This document shows, piece by piece, positions 11,534 through 24,100 of a stretch of DNA of 64,000 nucleotides. A program made the position numbers and the translations under genes. The notes below the pieces were generated by a model, which worked only from the letters and a program-made list of their open reading frames with translations, did no database searches and was not told where the DNA came from. This DNA is from Babylonia areolata. Taxonomy: Eukaryota; Mollusca; Gastropoda; Neogastropoda; Buccinidae. The stretch is from the NCBI RefSeq assembly GCF_041734735.1, contig NC_134878.1, positions 48,657,504-48,721,503 on the forward strand. The letters run 5' to 3'. Positions within the stretch are counted from its first letter, which is position 1. Every line of letters begins with the position of its first letter.

Positions 11534-13913
11534 TTATGTGCTAGAAATTTCCTCTTTTGTATCACTATCTTTGTTTCTGCCTTTTTCTTTGTTCATTCTT
11601 GTCTCCTTTTTCTGCCTTCCCAGTCGATTCCCCTTTCTTTTTCCAAGCAAACCTTGACACTTTTTTTTTTCTCTTTTCCACAGTCAGTGATTTACTATCT
11701 GTGCTGTTTTGCTCTGGTGATTAGGAAGTGAGATGTAAACACTGGGATGGGTTACTTGCTGCCCATTCTGCAGTGTTATTTGCCTATATGGTCTTTAAAA
11801 TTTTTGTTTGTTTGGCTTTGAAGTATTGTTTTATCCTTTTTTTTTTAATCAGGGGATGATAAATCAAGCAGAATGGCTGGCGTCCTTAGCATGGCCTAGT
11901 CACATTTGCCATAAGGAGCTAAATGGTTGGGATACTGTGACAGTGTCATGAACTGTGTTTTGTGGGTTTGTCTTAATTTATTTTTGTAGATGTGACAGTT
12001 TTGTGTTCGTGCGGCATTTGTATGGTTTGACTTTGACAGTCCTGATAGGGCCTTGTGCGGTCAGCTGGACTATAAGCTACAAGAACAAGAAGAACATGAT
12101 ATGGTTGATAAATGATAATTTCATGATAATGTATAGTATGTATGATGTGCATGAATGGTTTGTGCCTGTTTTGGGCTTTGAGTTTTGAACTGTGGTGATT
12201 TTAATGTGCTTTTACTGTTGCATTTTAAGCATCATTTTGCTGGCTGTGTGTGTGGTGTGTCATACTCGAAAAGACGAACGCATGTGTGTATACTTTATAA
12301 CGTTGTTATAAACGCCATGCGCCCCTTGTCTGGGAGATGTGTCAGTCTGCAATATTATTCTTATTGATGTTAAAGTGTGTATGGAGTGTCACCTGGACTT
12401 GCACCCTCTCTTCCACCCCACACCCCCAGCCCACCCAACCTTATCTTCCCTCACCACTCTTCTGTCAGCTGCAGTTCACTACCTGTTGATGTCAGGCTGA
12501 CCTTGTGCTCCACTTCCACCCCCTTCCCTTGTCCACTGTCCTTGGTCAGTAACATCTTAAATGGTTATAATGTTGATAATGATATTCTGAATAACACAAT
12601 TGTATTTCTTTGATTTGGTTAAGGAGAATCACAGTCAAGGTGTGACTACAGTTTTTGAGAACTTTAAATCTGCTTCTTCGAGTTCTTGCAAGCACCATAA
12701 AATGTGAGTGAAATGTTAGTCAAAGGGTAAACATGCACTGACAAAGGTAGACACTGACAGTCTGAGTGGAATTCTCAACATTAATCATTAACTAGTGCAT
12801 GGGATGTATTTTGGGCATGAATTAAACACAAAATATACTGTAAGTATTCAGCAGGGAATCATTCAGTTTCTTTCGTTACACAGCAGATCATTTGTCCCCA
12901 GATGAATTTTAAAGCAGTGTGCCTAATTTCTGTGGAATATTAGGGGTTGGCAAGGGGTGGGGGGTTGGTATTGATTTTTAAACTACAGAATTTTCAAATG
13001 TGTGGATGAACACTTCAGACATTCACATAGTAACTGCCCCAAAAGAATTTTCAACTGTATTATGGATGCATCCAGTTTCTTGTGATAAAGACGACAATTA
13101 AGTGTGTTCATTGATTATATTTCGGACTGTTAATTTCATGTATGGGATGTTTTAGTTCTTTTTTTTTTTCCTTTCTTTCTTTCTTTCTTTTTTTATGTTT
13201 CATAATTTTAAGTGTTGTGAAATGCTTTATGTCTAGAAAATTGTCCTGGCTTTTTAAGTATATGTCATTATGAATCTACAGTTGTATTTGACCGTGTCAA
13301 CCTTAAACACCAGTCCTAACTTTGACTCAAGAATTCTTGGTAAGCCCAGAATCTTTGAAAGAGGCAGCTACACTTACATAATGGTTTTTACTATATATAT
13401 GGTATGTGTTAATGTTGGAATGATTTCTGTTACATGTACAAAATTATTTGTTTTCTATGTCTATCATTACTAATGAAGACATGCATTTTGTAAATAGTTT
13501 ATATTGAATCATGGATAGGGTGTTTCCATTCAAAACAGGAGTGTTGCATATGGCTTTATCAAGAATACATACATGATTTCTCTCTTCATTTCTTCAGAAA
13601 TGCCATCTGTTTAATGTATGTGTCCATGTACAGGTTGCTTTTTGTTTTCAACCCCACCCCCACACCACCCCTGGTTTTTTTTGTTGGTTTTTTTTTTTCT
13701 ATGTTTGTTTTGTTTTTTGTTTGTTTGTTGTTTTTTTTCTTTCTTTCTGTTTTTTTCTCTCCTGATATTACCAATAAACTGAATAGATTTTCATGCAGTT
13801 CCAGCTTTGGTGGTCTTGTGTACGGTATGTGTGTGTGTGTGTGTTTTAATAACATAAATCTTGCTTGCATTTCCTGGCATTGTTCTCTCTCTCTCACACA
13901 CATTCACCACAAA
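11534..13913. other. AT-rich non-coding DNA
   Basis: No gene recognised. It contains T-runs, a C-rich patch (12405-12535), a CTTT tract (13160-13190) and an AATAAA at 13773-13778 that could belong to a long GPKOW transcript. A stretch near 12040-12095 ending in AAGAACAAGAAGAACA looks like a 3' end of a dispersed element, at low confidence. Confidence 0.4.
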
Positions 13914-14134
13914 TGTGTAAACTGGTCAGTTAATGGTTACTAATTCACTATAGTGTGGCTACCCAACTATTGTTATACTCTGTACTGTATTTTAGTGTTA
14001 TATAACTCCATCATTTCCTTACATCTTTACTTCCTGATCTTAAATGATTAAGATTCAAAACTGGTTATATTTTATTGTTCCAAAAAATAATACTGTCAAA
14101 AAACTGCCCCAGGTTGTTAAGAAAAAGGAGTGAA
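13914..14134 (+). repeat. Direct repeat, copy 2 of an about 230-bp pair
   Basis: Second copy of the repeat at 11302-11533. It is slightly shorter, lacking a few bases in the 'CTATAGTGTGGCTAC' area and elsewhere. It could be a local duplication or two copies of an unrecognised dispersed element. Confidence 0.9.
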
Positions 14135-16340
14135 AAAAAATCACATTCTACCTCTGCAGTCTGCTATAATCTTTTAAATGCAGCACTATTATTGAACTTT
14201 GATTTTACATATTTGACAAGTTTTCTCAACTTTGAAAACATAAGTCTACAAAAATCATAACACTGTACCACTCTTCACCCATTTTCCCTGCAATTTTACG
14301 AGCTTTGAAAATTGTAACATATCATTTGTATGAACAAAAGACTGTGTGTGCGTTGAGCATGCACACACACATCTGCACTTGTATGGAAACATTTCCGAAA
14401 GAGGTGCTCTGCTAAATGTATGATTAAATATTCTGTTTAAATGTTGGGTCAGTTTTGCATTTCATTTAGAACGTTTTTGCATCCAGTCAATCAAGTATTT
14501 TGTAACCCAGTACTTCTTGAGTCCAGTGTAAGGCTTAAGACATGCACAAAACAGTGTTGTTTTTAAAGATGAGAAAGAATGTTTCAAATACCAGAATGAG
14601 GTCGGATTTATATATAATTTGAAAAAAAGAAAAAAAGTGAGGGATGTGAAACATGAGTGGCTGTGTGTTGGGCTTTCAACCTAAGCGTCTGTAAGGTCCA
14701 TGATTTTATCATCACAACTTTGATGAGTGGAAATTTATTTCAACCATGATTCCTTAGTTTTCTCTTAAACACACATTCTGAAACACACATGCTGTAATAT
14801 TGTAAAACATGACATTGTGTGTTTTTTGTTTATTTTTTGTTTGTTTTTTCTACAAAAGAGCAGGCCAGCTGCTTGGCTATGTGACCAGGGCTGAGGGTCA
14901 CTTGGGAAGCTGAGTTTTGAAAACTTTCAGTTTTGCGTCTAGCTGTATGTTGCACTTAAACCATTCACAAATGCTGGCCATTGACCAAAATAAAAATAAA
15001 AAAAGATTCTATTGAAAGATTTCTATTCAAAGATACTGCCTTGTCTATGTCAAGTGAAAATAAACTTGGTCAAAAAGGCACATGTGTTCACACACACACA
15101 TAAACACACACACAATTTTCCTTCATTATCACTCAAATATTGGCCTCTTCTGATTTAGAAAGAAGTATCCAGGACATTGAAATGAGTAGTGTACAGTTAC
15201 AACAAGATATTTGATATTTTGATATCACCATTGAACAACGCCAAGCGTTGAGCAGCACACTGGACGATATGATCTGCTGTAATAATAGGAAAAGTAAACA
15301 ATGTAGGTATAGCCATGTAACAAAATCCAAATATATTATAAAGGCCTTGTGAAAACAGTGCTTCAGGGAACTGAGATGGGGCATGTTTTAAGGGAACTAA
15401 GGTTTGGTTAGTACATTGTATTGGAGAGTTACGTCACTTCAATTCACTATTTCCTTGTGTAAACTTGTCAGAACGGTACAACACATGCACACCACTCATC
15501 CACCCAATGAAACGTCACATGTTGACAGGGCACACAGAATCACATCGCAGAATGGAAGGGAAAATTATTTGCTGAGACCCGGGTTTGGACACAACTGACA
15601 GACCTGCATGGAGGAATCTGCATACACAGAATAAAGGAAGATGTGTTTGTGTACAGGTTGCAAATTTGAACATATACTCTCTCATATGCTTTCAGTTTGG
15701 TATTGGTGCTATTATCCCCCATTTCAACTAACTTCCAAGGTCACACATTTCCTGTTTTGAAGCATTTATTGGATGGCTAACTTTATTATTATTATGTCCA
15801 CCCTGGCAGTGTTGACTGATATGACTTACACGGCATCTACAGAGAAACCATGTGATCTCTTCAAATGGGTTAACTGGTAATTAACCCATGTCGCGCGCGT
15901 GCGCTAACACACTTACACACAGGCACAAATGCATTCACACATACACTCACACATACACACAAAAATGCACACACACACACACACACAGAGCATGCAGCAA
16001 CCAGAACAAGAATAAAATATGATGATCGTGATGAATGGATAAAGAAGCACGGGCATCCACCGTTGACCTGCGTACATGCTTGTTTACATTTCAGTGGCAT
16101 TCACTCACATGGTGAAGGACAGGAAGTTTTTGATAATTGCACATGCACATGGCCTCTGTTTTTGTTTCATTAAATTAACAGAAAGTAGACAGCGTGATGG
16201 CCAAATCCTAACTTTAGTAAAGTTTTCTTCGACATGCATCCACAAATTTAAAAATATAGATCAGTGCATGCATCCCAGGTCAGTTTTTCTTTCTGCAGAC
16301 CTAAGCTTAATGAAAACAATTTGGAGGCGCCCTCTGGATT
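14135..16340. other. AT-rich intergenic DNA before RANBP3
   Basis: No gene seen. Short CA tracts lie near 15088-15115 and 15905-15990. Nothing else stands out up to the RANBP3 promoter. Confidence 0.45.
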
Positions 16341-16350
16341 GTCACGTGAT
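16341..16350 (+). promoter_or_regulatory. E-box (TCACGTGA) near RANBP3 start
   Basis: A palindromic GTCACGTGAT sits about 30 bases upstream of the RANBP3 ATG, in a small GC-richer patch. TCACGTGA is the classic binding core for USF/TFE/MYC-type bHLH factors and is common in housekeeping core promoters. Its position fits a TATA-less promoter or the 5' UTR. Function is inferred. Confidence 0.45.
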
Positions 16351-16375
16351 TTTTGTAAAACACAACACGGGCAAC

Positions 16376-16391
16376 ATGGCCGAAGCTGCAG
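16376..16391 (+). CDS. RANBP3: RANBP3 exon 1 (start codon)
   Basis: ATG GCC GAA GCT GCA G followed by the donor GTGAGC. The start is chosen because MAEAA joins in phase to exon 2 (D-S-S-K) and has a good context (CAACATGG). The first intron is about 2.5 kb and holds a decayed LINE and a SINE fragment. Confidence 0.75.
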
Positions 16392-19300
16392 GTGAGCGCG
16401 GAATAACATTGTTAAATTGAAAAATACGTGTTCAAATTTACAAATGTTGCTGCAAAACACAATTTTGGTAAAATGTTAGTGAACGGTCATTTCCAGATTT
16501 CGTAAGCATCAACAGCAGTAGTTGATCAAATCCAATAGTTTCGAAAGTGTCTCGGCTGCTATTTCCACGACTTCATAATTGAACCGGTAGACCCGAAAGG
16601 AACTCTCTTAAAATAGACCATAAATAGAAAACTAAACTGCTTTTAGGCCAGGGTCATCGTTGCGACTTTCGTACTGTGTGCTTCCCTTTCATTTATATTG
16701 ATTGTGATGGGAGATTGGAGACCGAGTGGATAGCCCCCCAATTTGAATTGAAGTGGATCGTACTCGGTCACTGATTCAGTCATTGCAGCACTTGCAGAAA
16801 ACATTGCTGTCCGCAGAAAGAAGATATTGCTGTTGACCATGTTTTTAGTAGTAGAGACTGCTCAGCAAGTGGTCTAATTTAATTTACAGTCAAGTTAGAA
16901 GAGAGGTGTAATATGATAATGGGCAGGTATTCAACCCAAACGTTCGTCCGTATGACTTCATGGCGGGCTGATACTGAGATAATAAGGGTCAGGGAGCACA
17001 GTTTAATCCGAGTTTTGTGTCAACAAGTAACTCAGAGAAGACTTTGAGGTGGTCTTAGTGTTCATCGTTAAAAAAACCCCAAAAAACCTTATAAACTAAG
17101 TGAGAAAATAAATTCAGTCATATTAAGCCCTTGTCTGAAATTTGAGGGGGAAAAAGCTTCATCAAAGCACATTAACAAAAATTGCACCAGAATACATGAC
17201 CTACCATGCTTAGAATGAAACACCTTGGATGCCAAGCTATGACAAACTGTGGATATGATGTATAACAGTTTAAAAAGTCATTTACGTGCGTATGTATCCA
17301 TCAAAAATGAACTCAGATGGATAATAAATTAAATTGGCAGATGGCAGAATGTTAGAATAGGGTCAGAGATATTGGTGAAGCAAGAATCATATTAAGTTGG
17401 ATTCCTTTGGGCAGTATTCTTGTGTCTGTTCTGTTTATTATACTTGCAAATCTCTGAACATTACCAAATTAACAGGAAAAAAAGGAATCTGTGTTTATTA
17501 TTAAATGGTACACAAATACAACAAAGGCATCAGAGTTTTTAAATGCATTTTTATTTGAAATATGTGTTACACTTCAGGAATGGTCTTGATTCCACTAATT
17601 TTTTTAAAATTTATATCAGTCACAATGTATGTATAGTGTGATGCATGCTAGTTAGAATAACATTGACAAGTTCATTTATGAGGAATAGGATTTTGGAGTC
17701 AGTTGTCATTTGATCCTATGTCCAGACAGTGGTGAATAACTCAGTAAGATAAACCAAATAATGTACATTATGAAGAGAAGTCTCACACAGACTAAAAGAT
17801 ATTTTCCTTCAAGATTATAAGTGCATGTGTACAGGGTATTTATGAAGCTGTATTATGTGTACTAATATAAAGTATGGGGATGTAGCATTATATGTCAAGT
17901 TTTGAAGCAGCAGTCACCCTGTAAATGCAGATGTGCAAAAAGATGTAAGGAAAGGCTGCTGAAAGAATACAAAAATGTCTTTCAGAATGGTTAAAATATT
18001 TGACTGTATCCACTCTCTTCAAATTATGAAAGGAAGGAGGATAAGCCTTGATCGCAGTCACTGACTCATGCATACATTGTTTTCCATGTTACATCAGCAC
18101 ATGCTTCTGTTTCACAGTTTGATTTCACCAGAAATTCAGAGGGGAATTTTTTTTTTTTATTATACTGTTGTCATGATAAATTTCCATGTGTGCAATATAG
18201 GTTGTTATCCTGAGGGAGAGCATGTTATATTGCAGCATCACCTCTTTTATTTTTCTGTCTGCAGGTATCTGTTTTCTTATCAAAGTGGATTTTTTCAAGA
18301 TAATTTTTCCAGGGACAACCCTGTTGTTGCCATGGGTTCTTTTACATGTGCTAAGTGCATGCTACACACTGAACAATGCTTTGTCATCCCATTCGAATGA
18401 CTATGAAAATGTGTAATGTCCTTTTTTTTTTCTTTTTTCTTTTTTCTTTTTCTTTTTTTTTCTCACAGAGTTGTGAACCACTGAACACATTTTATTCCAG
18501 TGTGAAGTTAGCACCAAATTTTAACTGTTGGGGGTATTTGCAGATTTTACAGGTTTATGCATAGGTATTTTAGCAATTTTTCACTTTGTTTTACTTTGTT
18601 TTGGTGTTTAGACATTTTGGTTAAACAGCCTCAGTACCCTGGCCACAAACTTTTCAGTACTATAAAAATTTCACTCACACCCATATAATAACTTCTAGTT
18701 CTTGGAAATTTTTGTACAACATTCCAAAATTGGATGTTTACTGATATAGTGTTTTTGGTTCAGGTGCCTGTTCTGTGTTCAACATGCCTTACACTAGTTA
18801 CAGTACACATTGGATCTTTTTTTCTTTTCTTTTTTTTAAATGGCATTGTATCGCTTACTAGTTATCTGTGGATAAAATGTAGGAGTGCAAACTGATTTGT
18901 TGTAGATTCATCAAAAACGATAGAGGGAGACAGCAATCCTGATGAAAGACAGGATGATGTAAAGGTATGTTTTCATTTTATGATTTTTCATATGATTTAT
19001 TTGTTAATTCTACCATGTGATTTTGTCACACAAAAGACTATGCTATTCATAGTTATGGCAGTATGTTATAGATGATGTGATAAATATGTTACGTGGTCAG
19101 TATTTTAAAAACAACCAATTTTTAGAGTAAACTGTAAAGTTGGTTTTTTATTGTTGTTTTTTCTGATTGAGTACACTGACATGGAATGATTCATTATTTG
19201 ATTTTTAAAAATCTGTAAGATGCCTTTTCCCCTTATTTTCTCAGTTTTTGTTCACTCTTTACCTCTCAGTGATTTACAACACTACCCCCAATCCCCTTTC

Positions 19301-21145
19301 CTCTCCTCTCTCCCTCTCCCTTAGTTTCTTGAAACAGAACATGCTGCTTGTATTCTAAAATAATGTTCCAGTTTTTACTGTGGATTATATTGCAATATTA
19401 TGACACTTTGATCCAGATCAACTGTAGATAATTTTCTATTTTCAGACATCTGTTGTTTCATCATCGAAAGAATCAGAACAAGGTGTGTGCTCTTCCACTC
19501 TTTGGTGTTTGCATAATAGATTTTGTTTTTTTATGTATTTGATGAGTAATTTTTGTCTTGATGCATAATGTTTGCTCAAGCTTATGAGAATGTTTGCCTT
19601 AATTGCTGTGGAGTAAATGAGTGTTCAAGATTTTGAGTTACGTTTATTTAGCACATATTATTGTCAGCCTAGAGGCCTGATTAATCACAGTGATTATATT
19701 GTGGTTTATCCACATAACATTATTAAAGAAAAATGCCTTGAACAAGCGACTGGTTAATATGAAGAGTAAAAAAGAAGAAAATGTTTCTGCACTCTTCTCA
19801 GAATTTTATGCTGCATACACACTCAAAAAAATTCCACGGCTACATTGTCTCATTTAGCATGTTTTGACAGACAAACAGTATGTATATGATGTCAGAATGT
19901 TTTAACTTGTAAGTTATGCCAGAAGCATGTCACTGTCAAGCCAGCTGATAACCTGTCTTATTAGTATTAAGTGCAAAAAACAAATGTTTAAAATCCTTGG
20001 TAGTATGACTATGAGAAAATCATGCATTTTTAAATATACATTAAAAATACTATTGGATAATTGTGAACCGATATATGTTTATATATTTCAGTTTCACCTG
20101 ACAAAGATGATGTGTCACAATCACAGCCTGCTACAAGTACAACAGAATCAGCCTCTCCTCACAAAAATGGTTCCTCACCTCTTGTCCATCCATCAAAACT
20201 GGGTGGTTTTATTCCTGGAGGAGGGACAGGTGGGTAAGCCCTTCAGGCTGTGATGTGCAGTAACCTTGTTACCTTTGTCAAAGACAGGATCTTACCTTCT
20301 CAACAGCCTGTGACACTTTGATGGAAACAACTTATTGTGTCACTTTGATATGGAATGGTTGGATCAGTTCACTTCTTTGGCACACTGGGAAACCTGTAAC
20401 ACTGAGAGGAGGAAACAAGTTTAGCATGAATAACCTCCAACAGTTTTACTCAGTGATAGAAACATTTCTCTGCTTTAAAAATAATTAATGCAGAGTAAGT
20501 AGAAAGGTACAGTTTAGCTTTGGTTCAGGGCACCATAGGTTATTTGATCAGTTCACGAGAAGAGCAGTAGGTCATTTTCAAAATTAATGGGTCAGGAAAA
20601 ACAATTGAATATTCTTTTCTCCTGCCCACATACTCCCTAGATTTATAATTAAAATTGTACTGTCTACTGCTTTCGTTGATATGTGAAATGGTGTGTGTGT
20701 GTTTGGGTGAAGATTTGTAAATAGATGTTGAGATGCTTGTGCTAATATTTGCTCAGATTGCTGTGTCTTGATGGACACTTAAATGTTGAAACACTGATTT
20801 TATATGGACTGCTCTGGATAGTTGATGTGTAATATCCAATTAATATAAAAGAAAAAGTAGAAACAGATGTGAAACAGTACAGTTGAAAGACACTAGGTCT
20901 ACAGTGTCACTGTGATGCTTTTCAGCCTATTTTATTTTAAGCAAATTTTTGTCTGCTTTGTGAAAATCCAAATATTCACATTTGCAAAATGTTTCTAAGA
21001 TTTCCTCAAGTACAATACCAACATAACATACAGGCCTGTTAATTCCAGGAAGTTAAATATGTCAGTACGTTTAACTCTATAAGTTATGGAAATGTGAACG
21101 TACCCTGTGGTAGAAGGAAGAAGAAGACTTTTTGTAGAAGGACTT

Positions 21146-21188
<43 letters not shown>

Positions 21189-24100
21189 GATTCTGTAATG
21201 GTGGTGTTAAACATCTTTTTTTCTTTCTTTTTTTCAATATCTGACCTTGAATCTGTCTTTCTTGCAGTCTTTGGCGGGGCAAGTGGAATGTCACAGCCAA
21301 GTGAGTGACTGTGTATCTGTACATTTGTGTGCATGCTCGTATCTGACATGATTTGTTTCATCTTACAGATAATAATGCTTACGACTGGAAATATTTTTGA
21401 ATGAAGTTACTGATAGGCATGGACTTGTCTTGAAGCTTTCAGATAATTAAGTGTTGTTAATCATAGTTCTGGGAGTTTTGAAGAAACAAGTGACTTAATG
21501 TATTTTGATAAGCTTGTGAACTGTTTGTTAAACGTAATGCTTGTATGTTCAGATCCTCAGACCTGAGTTTTATGAAAGGTATCTAACTGATGAATTCTTG
21601 TACATTACTGGAATATATTGATAATAATGAAATAAAGTGGGGTGGGTAGGAGGAGAAAAAACAAAGACAATTAACTATGCTTCATCACATCCAAAGGCCT
21701 GTTTGAACAGGTGGGTTTTCAAGTTTGCCATGAAAGAGGACAACGTTTGTTAGTGACCGAGAATTCCAGACAGGAGGTGCTTGATACAGAAAGGCCCTTT
21801 GGCCAAATGTCTCTGAAGAGGTTTTGGGGACAGAAGAAGCTTATCAGCAGAAGACCCGAAAGAACAGGAAGGGGTGTAAATATAAAGGACAGAAAATGAG
21901 TAAGATGGGAGAGAGCCTTCAAAGTGGTGATAAGCCAGTATGGCAATGTTGTACAAAATTTTGTTGACTTAACCCCTAGGCTGCCTATATGACGAGATAA
22001 TTCATCATGGCAAGCATGTACGCTTCGCTGCCACAGTGACGAGATAACTCGTCATCGAAATATTCTGACTTTTCCCAGCTTTGCATTCAGTTCGTTGACA
22101 AAAATGCTGGTAGCTTTGGCTTGGGGAACCTTTCTAGATTCTATTCATAGCTAGAAACCCCATCTACGTCATGAGGCAGTCCTTTACTTGAACGTTTTGG
22201 TTGGTTACTGGCCGCAGTGTTTGCCTGACTCCTCTCCTCGCTTGCTCGCTCAACAAAATGTTGGACTGACGTTGTCTTCAAGACATGTGATCGAAGCAAA
22301 CTAAATCAACCAAGATTGTTTTCTTTAGCTGATGCTCAAAAAGAATTGAAGCGTAAATTCGAAGAAGACAGTGGTGAACATTTATAGGACGATTTGATAG
22401 GAAATAAAGGGAGCAATCTAGAGAGTGGCCAAGATACGACTATCAGTGAGGGATGCTGGCTGCTTAGCTCTAGCAGATGACAGAAGTCACCCAATTTAGC
22501 AGGGCACAGTGTGAGTGATTTTCTTGGCAATCAGCCAACGCGGTCTGATGAGAACTGGATAAATGACTGTGTGAGAGGGGTAAAGAGGAGGGGAGTGGAG
22601 ACTGAGGGGGCATGGCCTCACATCCATATTATCACTCGGAGAAGTCACAATGCGTTGTGTATCTATTTCTTTTTCAATTTTTTTTATATTGTGGTTGTTC
22701 TAGTATGATTTTGTGTGTGCAGATATCCATTTGTCCAGAAAATGATAGTGCAAATTACCTGACTAATGTTTGTAATGAACAAGTGGAAAATGTGACAAAA
22801 AACAAAACACTGATTTCAAAACAACAGCATGTCACTAAAAATATATAAAATGGGAAAACATCATGTGTTTTGTATTCTTTATTCATTTACCTTTCAGAAA
22901 ATGTATACTTTTATGGGTCTTTCTCCAATAACAAAGAGCACAGAATTTTTTTTTTAAATTATACCCGTTTTTTTGTGGAAAAAACCCTGGCAAATAGATT
23001 TCACTTAAATCTTATTTTCCTGGCAGCGAAAGGGTTAAGAGGAGGGTCATGTGATCCTTTGATATAATAGATGTGTACTATCCCAATTACTTGGATAACT
23101 GTACTTTTCTCAGCTATATCCAGTCGTTATGTGATCATTTATTTTGTTGTTTATTTTGTGTTTTTTCAGCATTCTCCAATCCGTTCTTGACACGGATGCC
23201 TCTCAAAACAGATGTTGTGTCCACTGGCAGTGCAGAAACCCAATCCAGATCAGACTGTGAGTCAACAGTTTTATCTTAGATTTCTGTCATTGGAGGGAGA
23301 TCTGCAGATAGATCTGTAGTTGGGGAGTTGTCATTTGGTGGTTTTAATGTGCCTACCAGTCAGAAGTCTACACTTTCCTTCTTCAGATAATTTGTAAGAA
23401 GTTTGCATGCTTGAGGTAAAAATATTATTTAAAAAAGGTTTTGTGCTTAACTGCTTTCAGCAGATGATTGCATCAGAATAATCTTTCGGTCAAAAAATAT
23501 TTGAGAAGACATTAAAAACTGAAAGAAATGGTAATCTTCCTTGGCAGTTGTATGTGTGTCTACTGTTGTTTGTATGAAAGCACAGAGAAAATCATAATTA
23601 TGAATGATGCAACACAATGATATTATGTTGTCTTTGAAAATATCATTCTGAATAAAACAAAACGTAAACATAGAAGAAAAAAAGAAAGGTTTAACTGTAG
23701 TATAGCATATTAACAATGTTATTGATGTGGTAATGTGAAGTTGAGCACAGGTATGTAGTTTGATTCTGATTTAAAGTGACTTAGAGCCCAGACAATCCAA
23801 ACTCCTCAGCTTCAGCATTCTCAGACTACAACATTTCAGATTCATGATTTCCATTGGTGTTCTGCTTTTACTTGCTCTGGTTACCAGACTGGTGGTCTAG
23901 GTCACATGGATTTAGGAATAAAAAAAAGTGCATTTCTTATTGAGGCCTCATTGTATTTCTTGTTGAAGCCTCATTGCATTAGTCACCTGCACCTGCTTGC
24001 CCATGTGAAAGAAATGTGCATTGTTGTCGCCTTTGTATGATGTGGTACTCTGTGTACATGTAATTTGCCTGTTTGGGATTTTTTTTCCTAATTTACACAG

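Noticed and set aside
22511-22708. 65-codon frame as a small gene
   Set aside because: It sits between the TTAA ends of the piggyBac derivative and ends in a T-rich tract.
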